Assembly: GCA_903970405.1 (NCBI GenBank)
Contig: CAJCIT010000043.1
Span: forward strand, 1-40,018
DNA length: 40,018 nucleotides
Direction of reading: 5' to 3'
Origin: Acidobacteriaceae bacterium
GTDB lineage: Bacteria > Acidobacteriota > Terriglobia > Bryobacterales > Bryobacteraceae
Numbering within the stretch: position 1 is the first letter of the stretch; each line of letters opens with the position of its first letter. Below the pieces are notes generated by a model, which did no database searches, had not been told where the DNA came from, and saw only the letters and a list, made by a program, of their open reading frames with translations. Positions 7,057-15,570 of the stretch are shown in pieces. The position numbers and the translations under genes were made by a program.

Positions 7057-8538
7057 ATGTCCATCTCGACCCGAACCGTTTCCCTGATCGGCTATGCGCT
7101 TCTCACCTGCACTCTGGCCGGCGCCCAGACTTATCAGCCTAACTGGGACTCCGTCGATAAACGCCCCGTCCCGCAGTGGTTCACTGACGCCAAGTTTGGC
7201 ATCTTCATTCATTGGGGCACTTACTCCGTGCCCGCCTATGCTCCCGTGATCCCCGGCAAACTCGCTTACGCCGAATGGTATTGGCACGCCATGACCGAGG
7301 GCCAGAAGCCGAACGCGAAGCCCATCGACGCCGGTACCTGGGCCTTCCATCAAAGCGTCTACGGCGCGGACTTTCCCTACCAGAACTTCGCCGCTCAATT
7401 CAAAGCCGAGCTCTTCGAACCCAGCCACTGGGCGGACCTCTTTGAGAAGTCCGGGGCCAAGTATGTCGCGCTCACCTCCAAGCACCACGAAGGCTTTGCC
7501 CTGTGGCCCAGCCGCGAAGCTTCCGCCACCTGGGGCCGGCCTTGGAACTCCGTTGAGACCGGTCCCCATCGCGATCTCGTCGGCGACTTGAGCGCCGCCA
7601 TTCGCGCGAAAGGCCTCAAGGCCGGCGTCTACTATTCGCTCTATGAGTGGTACAACCCGCTCTGGCTCACTGACAAGCCGCGCTACGTGGCCGAGCACAT
7701 GACGCCGCAGTTCAAAGACCTGGTGACCCACTACAAACCCTCCATCATCTTCAGCGACGGCGAGTGGGAGATGACCTCCGATCAGTGGCACAGCTCCGAG
7801 CTTCTTGCCTGGCTCTACAACGAATCGCCGGTCAAGGACGAAGTCGTTGTCGACGACCGTTGGGGCAGCGACGCACGCCATAAGCACGGCGGCTATTGGA
7901 CCACTGAATACACGCCCGGAATGATCGATGTGGATCATGCCTGGGAAGAAAGCCGCGGCATGGGCGTCTCCTATGGTTACAACCGCGCCGAACGGATCTC
8001 GGACTATCACACCGGCCGCGAACTGGTCATCATGCTGGTGGATATCGTGAGTCGCGGCGGCAACCTGCTGCTGGACATCGGCCCCAAGGCGGACGGCACC
8101 ATTCCCGTCATCATGGAGGAGCGTCTGCTGCAGATCGGCTCATGGCTTAAGGTCAACGGCGAGGCGATATACGGAACGAAGCCGCTCAAAGAAACGCGCC
8201 AATGGAGCCCCGGCGAACTCCCGAAGATGGACTACAACAAGGAATTTTCCACCGTCTACGATGTCACGAAACTGACGATGCAGCAGCCCGCCGGCCAAGC
8301 CTCCATCGAAGCTTTCTTTACGAAGAAGGGGTCCGATATCTACGCCATTCTGCCACGGTGGCCCGGCCGCGAGATCGCCATCAAGCAGCCTTCGAACGGT
8401 TTGAAGACGGTGACGTTGCTGGGCTCTACGACGCCGCTCAAGTTCAAGCGCAAAGGCGATGCGGTGGTTGTCTCTCTGCCTGCCGTTCCGGAGGACCTGA
8501 TGCCGCAGCCGGCCTGGGTACTGAAGTTCGGGTATTAG
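7057..8538 (+). CDS. alpha-L-fucosidase, GH29
   Basis: A 493-residue exported glycoside hydrolase (signal peptide ending near LTCTLAGAQ). The GH29 landmarks run in order: WFTDAKFGIFIHWGTYSVPA at the barrel entry, ADLFEKSGAKYVALTSKHHE with the substrate-binding His-His pair, FALWPS, GVYYSLYEWYNP, then SIIFSDGEWE, whose Asp234 sits where the family nucleophile lies. Further on come WGSDARHKHGG, the acidic TTEYTPG loop and a C-terminal beta domain starting about residue 370. It hydrolyses terminal fucose from polysaccharides or glycoconjugates, probably in the periplasm. It starts 62 bases after the HEAT operon with its own ATG and is probably transcribed separately. A family 1 repeat follows its stop. 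Confidence 0.94.
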   Translation: MSISTRTVSLIGYALLTCTLAGAQTYQPNWDSVDKRPVPQWFTDAKFGIFIHWGTYSVPAYAPVIPGKLAYAEWYWHAMTEGQKPNAKPIDAGTWAFHQSVYGADFPYQNFAAQFKAELFEPSHWADLFEKSGAKYVALTSKHHEGFALWPSREASATWGRPWNSVETGPHRDLVGDLSAAIRAKGLKAGVYYSLYEWYNPLWLTDKPRYVAEHMTPQFKDLVTHYKPSIIFSDGEWEMTSDQWHSSELLAWLYNESPVKDEVVVDDRWGSDARHKHGGYWTTEYTPGMIDVDHAWEESRGMGVSYGYNRAERISDYHTGRELVIMLVDIVSRGGNLLLDIGPKADGTIPVIMEERLLQIGSWLKVNGEAIYGTKPLKETRQWSPGELPKMDYNKEFSTVYDVTKLTMQQPAGQASIEAFFTKKGSDIYAILPRWPGREIAIKQPSNGLKTVTLLGSTTPLKFKRKGDAVVVSLPAVPEDLMPQPAWVLKFGY

Positions 8539-8590
8539 TTGGCAATCGGCCCCGCCACCGGGCGTTGCCTGACGTAACAGCCGGCTCTTC

Positions 8591-8669
8591 AGAGCGGCGA
8601 CCGTCAGGGAGCGATCGGTTGGCGGAACAATACCAGCACCGCGCTCGCTGCCTGAACGGTCGCGGCTTG
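8591..8669. repeat. palindromic repeat family 1, copy B (degenerate)
   Basis: Begins AGAGCGGCGACCGTCAGGGA, continues with GCGATCGGTTGGCGG and closes with a mirrored arm ending CTGAACGGTCGCGGCTTGG. The arms match copies A and C with several substitutions. It lies in the 251-base gap between the convergent fucosidase (plus) and ftsH (minus) genes. Apart from it I see no feature in that gap. Confidence 0.65.
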
Positions 8670-8789
8670 GTAGGCGTCGACGGGTGCTCATAACGGGCGC
8701 AGAACACGGCAGGCCGTATTACTTTGCTGGATGATCCGCGGCGACGTTAAACCGTGCACAACCGACCGTGCGCAAGGGACAGTACTATA

Positions 8790-10709
8790 CTACGCCGGTT
8801 GGGGACTTTCGCCGCCCAGCAGCCCTGGACGCGGGCTCGGCGCCGGCGAGAGCACCGGTTGGGTGACGCCGCCATCGCCCGAAGGCGTAATCGGAGTTTG
8901 AGCAATAAACTTGGGCAGCGCCTTGCCCGCGATGAGGTCAAGGACCTCTGCGCCGTCCAGCACTTCCCGCTCAAGTAGCGCTTCGGCGATCCGAACCAGC
9001 GCGTCAGACTTGTCAGTGATGATCTGGCGAGCCCGTTCGTAACCGCCTTCCACCAGCTTTCGCACCTGCTTGTCGATGTCGATGGCTGTGGATTCGCTGT
9101 AGTCCCGATGCTGGTTGATTTCGCGCCCAAGGAAGATCTGCTCCTCCTTCTTGCCGAAACTCATGGGACCAAGCTCACTCATCCCCCATTCGCAGACCAT
9201 CTTGTGAGCCATCTCCGTGGCCCGCTCAATGTCGTTGCCGGCGCCGGTGGTGATCTGGTTCAGGAAGATCTCTTCCGCAATACGGCCGGCCATCAGAATG
9301 GCCAAGCGCGCTTCCAGATAAAGCTTGTCGTGAGACAGCTTGTCATCGAGCGGCAATTGCATCGTCAAGCCCAAGGCCATACCGCGCGGGATGATGGTGA
9401 CCTTGTGCAGCGGATCGGCGTGCTCCATTGATGCCGCCACCAAAGCGTGGCCTGCTTCGTGATAGGCCGTCATCCGCTTTTCCTTGTCGCTGATGATGAG
9501 GCTCTTCCGTTCCACGCCCATCAGAACCTTATCCTTGGCGAGTTCGAAATCGGCTTGCGTCACCACTTTGCGATTCTGCCGCGCCGCCACCAGCGCCGCT
9601 TCGTTGACCAGGTTGGCGAGATCGGCGCCCGCGAAGCCAGGCGTGCCTCGCGCAATCACTGAGAGATCGACATCGTCACCCAATGGCGACTTCTTGGTGT
9701 GCACCTTCAGTATTTGCTCACGCCCACGCACGTCGGGCCGGTCAACCACCACGCGCCGGTCAAAACGGCCTGGGCGAAGCAAGGCCGGATCAAGAACGTC
9801 AGGCCGATTCGTCGCGGCCACCAGAATGACGCCTTCGTTCGATTCGAAGCCGTCCATTTCCACGAGTAACTGGTTCAGCGTCTGCTCGCGTTCATCGTGG
9901 CCGCCGCCGAGACCCGCGCCGCGGTGGCGGCCCACCGCATCGATTTCGTCGATAAAGATGATGCAGGGCGCGTTCTTCTTGCCTTGCTCGAAGAGGTCCC
10001 GAACACGGCTTGCGCCGACGCCAACGAACATCTCAACAAAGTCAGAACCTGAAATCGAAAAGAACGGCACGTTCGCCTCGCCGGCAATGGCTCGCGCCAG
10101 CAGGGTCTTGCCTGTGCCCGGAGGTCCAATCAGCAGCACGCCCTTCGGAATGCGGCCGCCCAGTTTCTGGAACCTTTGCGGCTCGCGCAGAAACTCGATA
10201 ATCTCCTGTAGCTCTTCCTTGGCCTCATCCACGCCCGCGACATCTTTAAACGTCACCTTCTTCTGTTGAGACGAATGCAACCGCGCGCGGCTCTTACCGA
10301 AGCTCAGCGCCTTATTGCCGCCGCTCTGCATCTGCCGCATCATGAAGATCCACAGGCCCAGGAGAATCAAAATAGGAATGGCTTGAAACAGAACGCCGAC
10401 CCAACCGTTTCCGGCTGAATCCTTCCACGTATATCGGACTCCTTTCTCCTGGAGCATCTTATAGATGTCCGGATAGTTCGGCGGGATTACGGCCCGGAAA
10501 GACTCGCCAGTGGTCAGCGTTCCCTGTACATCCGTGCCGGCGATGCTTGCTTCCTTGACTTTGTCCGCCTGCACTTGCGTAACAAACTCGGAGACCGTGA
10601 GCGTACGCGGCGCTGTGCCACGCGCGTTCTTGACGGTCATATAGACCAGGATGATCGCGCCGCCGATGACGATCCAGAAGAGGGCGGTCCTCACAAGATT
10701 AGAATTCAT
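8790..10709 (-). CDS. ftsH: ATP-dependent zinc metalloprotease FtsH
   Basis: A protein of 639 residues with the full FtsH layout: an N-terminal membrane helix (about residues 5-25), a periplasmic domain, a second membrane helix ([19 protein letters not shown]), then the AAA domain with Walker A GPPGTGKT near residue 200, Walker [13 protein letters not shown], pore loop [11 protein letters not shown] and the SRH region [20 protein letters not shown]. The protease domain carries HEAGH, the catalytic zinc site. It degrades misassembled membrane proteins and short-lived regulators, and in Gram-negatives often LpxC. I prefer the ATG at 10709 over a GTG two codons upstream because AAAGG lies 7 bases before it. 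It follows tilS, a widely conserved gene order. Confidence 0.98.
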   Translation of the reverse strand: MNSNLVRTALFWIVIGGAIILVYMTVKNARGTAPRTLTVSEFVTQVQADKVKEASIAGTDVQGTLTTGESFRAVIPPNYPDIYKMLQEKGVRYTWKDSAGNGWVGVLFQAIPILILLGLWIFMMRQMQSGGNKALSFGKSRARLHSSQQKKVTFKDVAGVDEAKEELQEIIEFLREPQRFQKLGGRIPKGVLLIGPPGTGKTLLARAIAGEANVPFFSISGSDFVEMFVGVGASRVRDLFEQGKKNAPCIIFIDEIDAVGRHRGAGLGGGHDEREQTLNQLLVEMDGFESNEGVILVAATNRPDVLDPALLRPGRFDRRVVVDRPDVRGREQILKVHTKKSPLGDDVDLSVIARGTPGFAGADLANLVNEAALVAARQNRKVVTQADFELAKDKVLMGVERKSLIISDKEKRMTAYHEAGHALVAASMEHADPLHKVTIIPRGMALGLTMQLPLDDKLSHDKLYLEARLAILMAGRIAEEIFLNQITTGAGNDIERATEMAHKMVCEWGMSELGPMSFGKKEEQIFLGREINQHRDYSESTAIDIDKQVRKLVEGGYERARQIITDKSDALVRIAEALLEREVLDGAEVLDLIAGKALPKFIAQTPITPSGDGGVTQPVLSPAPSPRPGLLGGESPQPA

Positions 10710-10842
10710 GAACACACCTTTCGCTGAGCCTGAGCTTCCAGGATCAGGCCGAATCGCTCCGGCAACACACTCCTACAGGCTTAAGACGTTGAATCTGTGG
10801 CTTTCGATTCATGTTGACTCGAACCCTCAAAGGACCGCCCAG

Positions 10843-10871
10843 ACTTTACCCCGTTACCTATAGTATGTCAA
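10843..10871 (-). promoter_or_regulatory. candidate sigma-70-like promoter for ftsH
   Basis: On the minus strand TTGACA (10866-10871) is followed after 17 bases by TAAAGT (10843-10848). This would start transcription about 120 bases before the ftsH ATG and overlaps the 3' end of tilS. The -35 is perfect, the -10 is weak. ftsH could also be read from the tilS transcript. Confidence 0.35.
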
Positions 10872-12509
10872 ATGTGCAACGGCCCCCGGACATTCCAGCG
10901 CGGCGATGTCGGCTGCGGGCCCGAAGAGCCGGGACCACAGAATGCGTCCGCCCCCCTCCAGCACGGGCCAATGCGGTCTCTCCCACAGATAGACTCGGCG
11001 TTCTTGGAACAATTCTTTAATCTTTACCGGGGCGGAATGTCCCAAGGGCACGTAGGAATCTCCCGGCTCCCAATTGCGGACAGTCAATCGGCAAACGCCT
11101 TGCTCATCAGCAAGTTCCAGGAGCTTTGCGTTGAGCCAGACGCGTTCGGCGTCGCGTGGCGGCGCGGCCCTCGCTTGCACGCGGGAGAGATGTTGCCCAA
11201 ACCCGCTTGCTGACACGCGCGGTTCTGAACGCTGGGTCGGCGTGGACGGGCTGGCAAATCCGCGCCCTGCGGGCAAAGCCGTAACCCCCCCGGCATCGGA
11301 CTCGCTCGACTTTGCAGTGCAGGGGTGGGGAGCGGCTTCGATGGTCAGGTCGCCCGAGTGAAATGGCAGTGTCGCACAGACGCCCCACTGGATCGCGACC
11401 GAGTAGTGCCGCTTTTCTGGCACATGCTCGGCGCCCGTTGTTCGCAGCCGGAGCCGGTCAAATGAACGAAGGGCGTCTACGCCCGGGACCTGGACTCGGC
11501 TATGGCCTTCCACATCGGCGCATAACGCCAAAATAGCGTCGACGTGCGCGCCGTCAATAGCACGCAGGTTCGCCTTCACCCGCGCGATGGCGACGCGCAC
11601 TACTCGCCGCGCAGCCGCAAGGGGCAGCCGCCTCAATGCCTCTGCGTCAAGCAACCAACCATGGGCCGGTGAGTCTTCGGCCAACTCAGAGAAAAGCCGC
11701 TGTGCTTCCTGCTCCCAATAATCCTCCTCGGCCTGCGCCAGAAGCGCCGTATTTGCCAGCACTCGCTCCACATGCGGATGAAAGGCCTCGCGCAGGCGAG
11801 GCATGATCTCGTGGCGCAGCAGATTCCGCCGGAATCGAAAGTCATCGTTCGATGAATCCTCGCGCCAGCGCAGGCCTTGTTCGGTTGCGTAGTCCCGGAC
11901 CTCTTCGCGAGTGAAGGGAAGAAACGGGCGGACGAGTTTCTCGTCGCTGGCCAGGCGCATGCCTGCCAAGCCCGAGATGCCGGTACCGCGGAACAAACGC
12001 AGCAGAAGGGTCTCCGCCTGGTCGCTCAATGTGTGTGCCAACGCCACTCGATCGACGCACCCGTCCGCGATCAAGCGGGCGAAGAAGGCGCGGCGTGCGT
12101 CGCGCGCGATCTGCTCCACATTACCGCCGGCGACAAGCTCCGGCTGCTGGGTATTACCGCCGCCAACAAGCGCCGGCTGCTGGGTAGTGCCGCCGCCGGC
12201 AAGCGTCGGCTGCTGGGCATTATCGGCGCCGGTACGCGGCGCTTGCTGGACAAATACCGGCAGATCGTATTGTCGCGCCAGACCGCGTACAAATTCTTCG
12301 TCCAGATCCGAGTCTGCGCCGCGCAATCCATGGTTCACGTGCAGAACGCTCAACCGGTAAGCGAAACGCTCTCGCAATTCAACCAGCACTGACAGCAGCG
12401 CGACGGAATCGGCGCCCCCTGAAACCGCAACGCCGATACGGGCGCCCCGGTTCGCGATACTGGTACGGACGATGACATCGGCGACACGAACGGGAAATGG
12501 GCCGGACAA
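10854..12509 (-). CDS. tilS: tRNA(Ile)-lysidine synthase with two unusual insertions
   Basis: The enzyme converts cytidine-34 of tRNA-Ile(CAU) to lysidine with ATP and lysine, so that AUA is read correctly. The PP-loop ATPase motif is clear (GVAVSGGADSVALLSVL, about residues 27-43), followed by HVNHGLRG, the LAHTLSDQAETLLLRLFRGTG motif, RPFLPFTREEVRDYA and a C-terminal TilS domain (WEPGDSYVPLG, VKIKELFQERRV). At 551 residues it is longer than the usual 430-480. One extra block is an 11-residue tandem repeat (QQPTLAGGGTT-like), encoded by the 33-bp DNA repeat at 12120-12251. Another is a 50-residue low-complexity stretch around 11140-11340. The reading frame is intact through both. The start overlaps the divergent FGGY kinase gene by 38 bases. 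Confidence 0.95.
   Translation of the reverse strand: MSGPFPVRVADVIVRTSIANRGARIGVAVSGGADSVALLSVLVELRERFAYRLSVLHVNHGLRGADSDLDEEFVRGLARQYDLPVFVQQAPRTGADNAQQPTLAGGGTTQQPALVGGGNTQQPELVAGGNVEQIARDARRAFFARLIADGCVDRVALAHTLSDQAETLLLRLFRGTGISGLAGMRLASDEKLVRPFLPFTREEVRDYATEQGLRWREDSSNDDFRFRRNLLRHEIMPRLREAFHPHVERVLANTALLAQAEEDYWEQEAQRLFSELAEDSPAHGWLLDAEALRRLPLAAARRVVRVAIARVKANLRAIDGAHVDAILALCADVEGHSRVQVPGVDALRSFDRLRLRTTGAEHVPEKRHYSVAIQWGVCATLPFHSGDLTIEAAPHPCTAKSSESDAGGVTALPAGRGFASPSTPTQRSEPRVSASGFGQHLSRVQARAAPPRDAERVWLNAKLLELADEQGVCRLTVRNWEPGDSYVPLGHSAPVKIKELFQERRVYLWERPHWPVLEGGGRILWSRLFGPAADIAALECPGAVAHLTYYR
12120..12251. repeat. 33-bp tandem repeat (minisatellite) inside tilS, 3 good copies plus 1 degenerate
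   Basis: Units at 12120-12152, 12153-12185, 12186-12218 and, degenerate, 12219-12251. Each 33-base unit begins ATTACCGCCG or AGTGCCGCCG and ends CGGCTGCTGGGT/C on the plus strand. Because 33 is a multiple of three, the units encode 11-residue repeats (QQPxLxxGGxx) and leave the tilS frame open. Units are contiguous, without spacers. Confidence 0.93.
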
Positions 12510-13992
12510 TACTCACATTGTAAGTCTCGACATCGGCAGTTCCAGCACTCGGTCGTTGCTCTTCGACGCTGCGTTTACGCAAGTCGACAATTGTGGGATC
12601 CAGCGCCCTTTTGACAAAGTTGCGACTCCCGATGGCGGCGTCGAGATAGATCCTCGCGCGCTTTTCGATCTGACTGTCGAGTGCCTCGACGCGCTGCACG
12701 GGCAAGTCACGGCGCTTGGCATTCATCCCGCCGCCCTGGGCGCCAGCGCCTTCTGGCACAGCTTCCTTGGCATCGACAAAGACGGCGAACCCACCACCAA
12801 CATCATTCATCTGTTCGATACCCGGAGCGGCGCACAAGTGGAGGAGCTCAAGAGACGCGTCGACGCCGTTGCCGTGCACGCCCGAACAGGCGCCGTGATT
12901 CACACGTCTTACTGGCCCGCCAAGCTGATGTGGCTCGCCGCCAATCGGGCTGAAGCCTGCGCCCGCACGGTGGCGTGGCTTTCCTTTCCCGAGTACTTCC
13001 TGCGCCGCATCACCGGGCAGTGGAGGAATTCGATGTCGATGGCCTCAGGCTCAGGCCTCTGGAATCAGCACCTATCGTGCTACGACGAGGAGATGCTGTC
13101 GGTGCTGCCTATCAGGCGCGAGCAACTTGCGCCGATTGAGACGCTCGACCAGCCCGTCACCGGCTTGACACCCGAATTTGCGGCGCGCTGGCCTCTTCTC
13201 CACGGCATTCCCTGGCTTCCAGCGTCGGGCGATGGCGCATGCGACAACATCGGCAGCGGCTGCAGCACGCCGGATCGGTTCGCACTGATGGTGGGAACTT
13301 CAGGAGCGATGCGGGTGGTCATTCGCGATGAACGGGTCGAGATCCCTGAAGGCATCTGGTGCTATCGCATCGACGCAAAGCGCTTCATCCTGGGCGGGGC
13401 CATTTCGAACGGCGGCGATGTTTTCAAGTGGGCCACCCGTACACTCAACCTGCCGCCACAAGCCGAAGCGCAGATTGAGCGGCGCGCACCAGGTTGCCAC
13501 CACCTCTCGATGCTGCCGTTCTTTGCCGGCGAACGGTCTCCCTATTGGCGGCCTGACATTCGCGCCGCCATCCTGGGATTAAGTCTATCCACGACGCCGC
13601 TCGACATCCTTCAAGCCACGCTCGAGGCGGTGGCGCTTCGCTTCCGTCAGATTTACAAGTTACTCACGGGGCGCTTCGCGGCGCCCAAGGAGATTATCGC
13701 GTCCGGCGGAGCGCTGTTGCATTCGGACGTCTGGCGCCGGATGATGGCGGACGCCATAGGCCGCCGCGTGGTGACCTGCCTGGAGCGGGAAGCGTCCGGC
13801 CGCGGCGCAGCGATGCTCGCCGCCGAACAGTTGAAGCTGATCTCCGGTTTTGACAGTCTCTCGACGGCCCTTGGCGACGCCTTTGAGCCGCACCCGGAGA
13901 ACACGGCCATTTACGCCAGTCTGCTCGATCGCGACGACGCACTCTTTTCCGCAGTCTATGGCGACTCACCCGTTCACTCCCTTGTTCGTTAA
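12472..13992 (+). CDS. FGGY-family carbohydrate kinase (gluconokinase-like)
   Basis: A 506-residue sugar kinase of the FGGY/ASKHA fold. The phosphate-1 motif is HIVSLDIGSSSTRSLLFD near residue 16-33; the middle has the catalytic aspartate region LPASGDGACDNIGSGC, the phosphate-2 MVGTSGAMRVV, and the C-terminal adenosine loop EIIASGGALLHSDVWRRMMA. The organisation and the RITG, SMASGSGLW and FFAGERSPYW segments resemble FGGY gluconate/xylulose kinases; the exact sugar is unclear. The ATG at 12472 is the only sensible start and lies inside the first codons of the divergent tilS. kdsC follows after 5 bases, so the two are probably co-transcribed. Confidence 0.9.
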   Translation: MTSATRTGNGPDNTHIVSLDIGSSSTRSLLFDAAFTQVDNCGIQRPFDKVATPDGGVEIDPRALFDLTVECLDALHGQVTALGIHPAALGASAFWHSFLGIDKDGEPTTNIIHLFDTRSGAQVEELKRRVDAVAVHARTGAVIHTSYWPAKLMWLAANRAEACARTVAWLSFPEYFLRRITGQWRNSMSMASGSGLWNQHLSCYDEEMLSVLPIRREQLAPIETLDQPVTGLTPEFAARWPLLHGIPWLPASGDGACDNIGSGCSTPDRFALMVGTSGAMRVVIRDERVEIPEGIWCYRIDAKRFILGGAISNGGDVFKWATRTLNLPPQAEAQIERRAPGCHHLSMLPFFAGERSPYWRPDIRAAILGLSLSTTPLDILQATLEAVALRFRQIYKLLTGRFAAPKEIIASGGALLHSDVWRRMMADAIGRRVVTCLEREASGRGAAMLAAEQLKLISGFDSLSTALGDAFEPHPENTAIYASLLDRDDALFSAVYGDSPVHSLVR

Positions 13993-13997
13993 CCCCT

Positions 13998-14561
13998 ATG
14001 CCTATCACTCCTCTCACAGACGCCGAACTTCTTGAACGCGCCTCCCGAGTCCGGTTACTACTCATGGACGTGGATGGCGTGCTGACCGACGGCAAAATCA
14101 ACTTCGCTCCCGACCATACTGGCGGGATGGCCGAAACCAAAGCTTTCGATGCTCAGGATGGCATCGCGCTCCGCTGGCTCACCTGGTACAACATCAAGAC
14201 CGGTGTGATCAGTGGCCGCGATTCGGCCGCCACGGTTGAGCGCGCCCGGCAGGTCAGCATGACCTACGTGTTCCAGGGGCATATCGAAAAGATTCCGATC
14301 CTGGAACAGATTATGAAAGACTCCGGCCTCACCGGCGAGCAGATCGCTTACATCGGAGATGACCTCACGGACGTCGTCATCATGCGCCGGGTGGGTCTCA
14401 CGGCTACTCCCGCGAATGGCCGGCGAGAGGTTCGTGAGATTGCGCACCTGGTCACCGAAAGGCCTGGCGGGTCGGGCGCCGTGCGCGAATTCATTGAGCT
14501 GATTCTGCGAGGGCATGGCGTGTGGGATGAGATCCTCAAGAAGTACGAGGTGATTCCCTGA
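13998..14561 (+). CDS. kdsC: 3-deoxy-D-manno-octulosonate 8-phosphate phosphatase (KdsC, HAD family)
   Basis: A 187-residue HAD-superfamily phosphatase without a large cap domain, as in KdsC. Motif I is LLMDVDGVLTDG (Asp24 nucleophile, Asp26), followed by KAFDAQDGIALRWL, motif II GVISGRDS, the lysine in HIEKIPIL, and motif IV YIGDDLTDVVIM. The C-terminal GGSGAVREFIELIL is typical of the family. KdsC dephosphorylates KDO-8-phosphate to KDO for lipopolysaccharide inner core, implying a Gram-negative envelope. Length is close to E. coli KdsC (188). It begins 5 bases after the FGGY kinase stop and is closely followed by the ACT-domain gene. Confidence 0.92.
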   Translation: MPITPLTDAELLERASRVRLLLMDVDGVLTDGKINFAPDHTGGMAETKAFDAQDGIALRWLTWYNIKTGVISGRDSAATVERARQVSMTYVFQGHIEKIPILEQIMKDSGLTGEQIAYIGDDLTDVVIMRRVGLTATPANGRREVREIAHLVTERPGGSGAVREFIELILRGHGVWDEILKKYEVIP

Positions 14562-14581
14562 CCGGCGCTTCCCACCCCGCT

Positions 14582-15241
14582 TTGGCCGCGGAGAAGGCTG
14601 GCGTAGTAGTTGTCGCCTTCAACGGACCGGGCGTGCTCCATCAATTGACGGGTGTCATCGCAGCTCACAACGGCGATATCCGATCTATCTCGTTGATCGA
14701 GGAGCAGCCGCCCGATACGCGCATCTATTTTGAGCTCGATCTGCCGGGCCCGATAGACCCGCTCGCGGCCGATCTGACCGTGCTGGAGGTGGTTCGCAGC
14801 GTCGAAGTGGTACAGACGATGCAAAAGATCTACGGCAAGCGGATCATTATTATGGGCGGCGGTGCGCAGGTGGGCCAGGTAGCTCTCGGCGCCATCGCCG
14901 AAGCCGACCGCCACAACATTCGGGGCGAACACATCTCGATTGACACGATACCGCTGGTAGGGGAAGAAACGCTTGCCGCCGCGGTCCGCGCCACCCGCCG
15001 TCTGCCGCGGGTGCGGGCCCTGGTTCTGGCGGGCAGCTTGATGGGCGGGGACATTGAACATGCGGTGCGGGAGGTGCGCGCCCAGGGCATGCTGGTGATC
15101 AGCTTGAATATGGCGGGCAGCGTTCCCGATGCGTCGGATCTGGTGGTTACCGATCCTGTGCAGGCGGGCGTCATGGCAGTGATGGCGATCGCCGACACAG
15201 CGAAGTTCAATATCGACAGACTGTCGCGGCGCGTGTTTTAG
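14582..15241 (+). CDS. ACT-domain protein with a C-terminal Rossmann-like domain
   Basis: A 219-residue protein. Residues about 5-75 form an ACT domain (VVVVAFNGPGVLHQLTGVIA, GDIRSISLIEEQP), a small-molecule-binding regulatory fold. Residues about 85-215 have alternating strands and helices (KRIIIMGGGAQVGQVALGAI, VRALVLAGSLMGGDIEHAV, GMLVISLNMAGSVPDASDLV, VVTDPVQAGVMAVMAIADTA), resembling the ACT/DUF5612 architecture. The ligand is unknown. No ATG or GTG is available near the 5' end: candidates are TTG at 14582 or CTG at 14558, the latter overlapping the kdsC stop in a CTGA arrangement. Probably the last gene of the FGGY kinase-kdsC unit. Its stop overlaps the end of the minus-strand pseudogene. 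Confidence 0.8.
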   Translation: MAAEKAGVVVVAFNGPGVLHQLTGVIAAHNGDIRSISLIEEQPPDTRIYFELDLPGPIDPLAADLTVLEVVRSVEVVQTMQKIYGKRIIIMGGGAQVGQVALGAIAEADRHNIRGEHISIDTIPLVGEETLAAAVRATRRLPRVRALVLAGSLMGGDIEHAVREVRAQGMLVISLNMAGSVPDASDLVVTDPVQAGVMAVMAIADTAKFNIDRLSRRVF

Positions 15242-15519
15242 AGGCGTGTGTTCTTGGTCTGTCCCCAATAAATCAAAATCATGCGCCACTTCTTCAGGGC
15301 CGTAACTTCGGATGGACCTTGGCGAAGCACGAGGCTGGTCACCACGCCCTTATCGTCCTTGATAAATTCGAGCTCGGCATCGATCACTTTAGGAAAGAAT
15401 TTCGTTTCCGACTCGGCGAACAACGCGATCTTATCCTGACCCCTAGCCTGCGGCATCAGTTGATCGTTTTCAATCGTGACAACAAGATCGAAGCTCGGCT
15501 GTATTTGGTATGTGCCGAC
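15238..15519 (-). pseudogene. DUF3471-like C-terminal remnant
   Basis: The minus-strand frame reads VGTYQIQPSFDLVVTIENDQ, then a SETKFFPKVIDAELEFIKDD segment and ends in LRQGPSEVTALKK. This is the pattern of DUF3471, a beta domain usually found at the C-terminus of acidobacterial beta-lactamase-like or peptidase-like proteins. The frame is cut by an in-frame TAA (15520-15522 on the plus strand) just before the expected start of the domain, and the DNA further upstream belongs to uricase. No catalytic domain remains, so this is best read as the tail of a deleted gene. A short real protein from the internal ATG (72 codons) cannot be excluded. Confidence 0.65.
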
Positions 15520-15570
15520 TTATTGCGCAAGAAGCTTACGGGAGATAGCTTGGCCCCGCAACCGCCGGCG

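Noticed and set aside
6844..8010. Minus-strand open frame of about 388 codons
   Set aside because: Antisense to the HEAT-repeat and fucosidase genes, spans two unrelated genes and lacks any recognisable domain.
12120..12251. Tandem 33-base units as a CRISPR array
   Set aside because: Units are contiguous with no spacers, differ in sequence, and lie inside an intact tilS frame with no cas genes nearby.
11877..12392. Plus-strand open frame of about 170 codons with Leu/Gly/Arg repeats
   Set aside because: It is antisense to the clearly conserved PP-loop part of tilS; its repeat is the shadow of the 33-bp DNA repeat.
14348..15289. Minus-strand open frame of about 310 codons
   Set aside because: It is His/Arg-rich, lies antisense to kdsC and the ACT-domain gene, and matches no family; the plus-strand genes explain the region.
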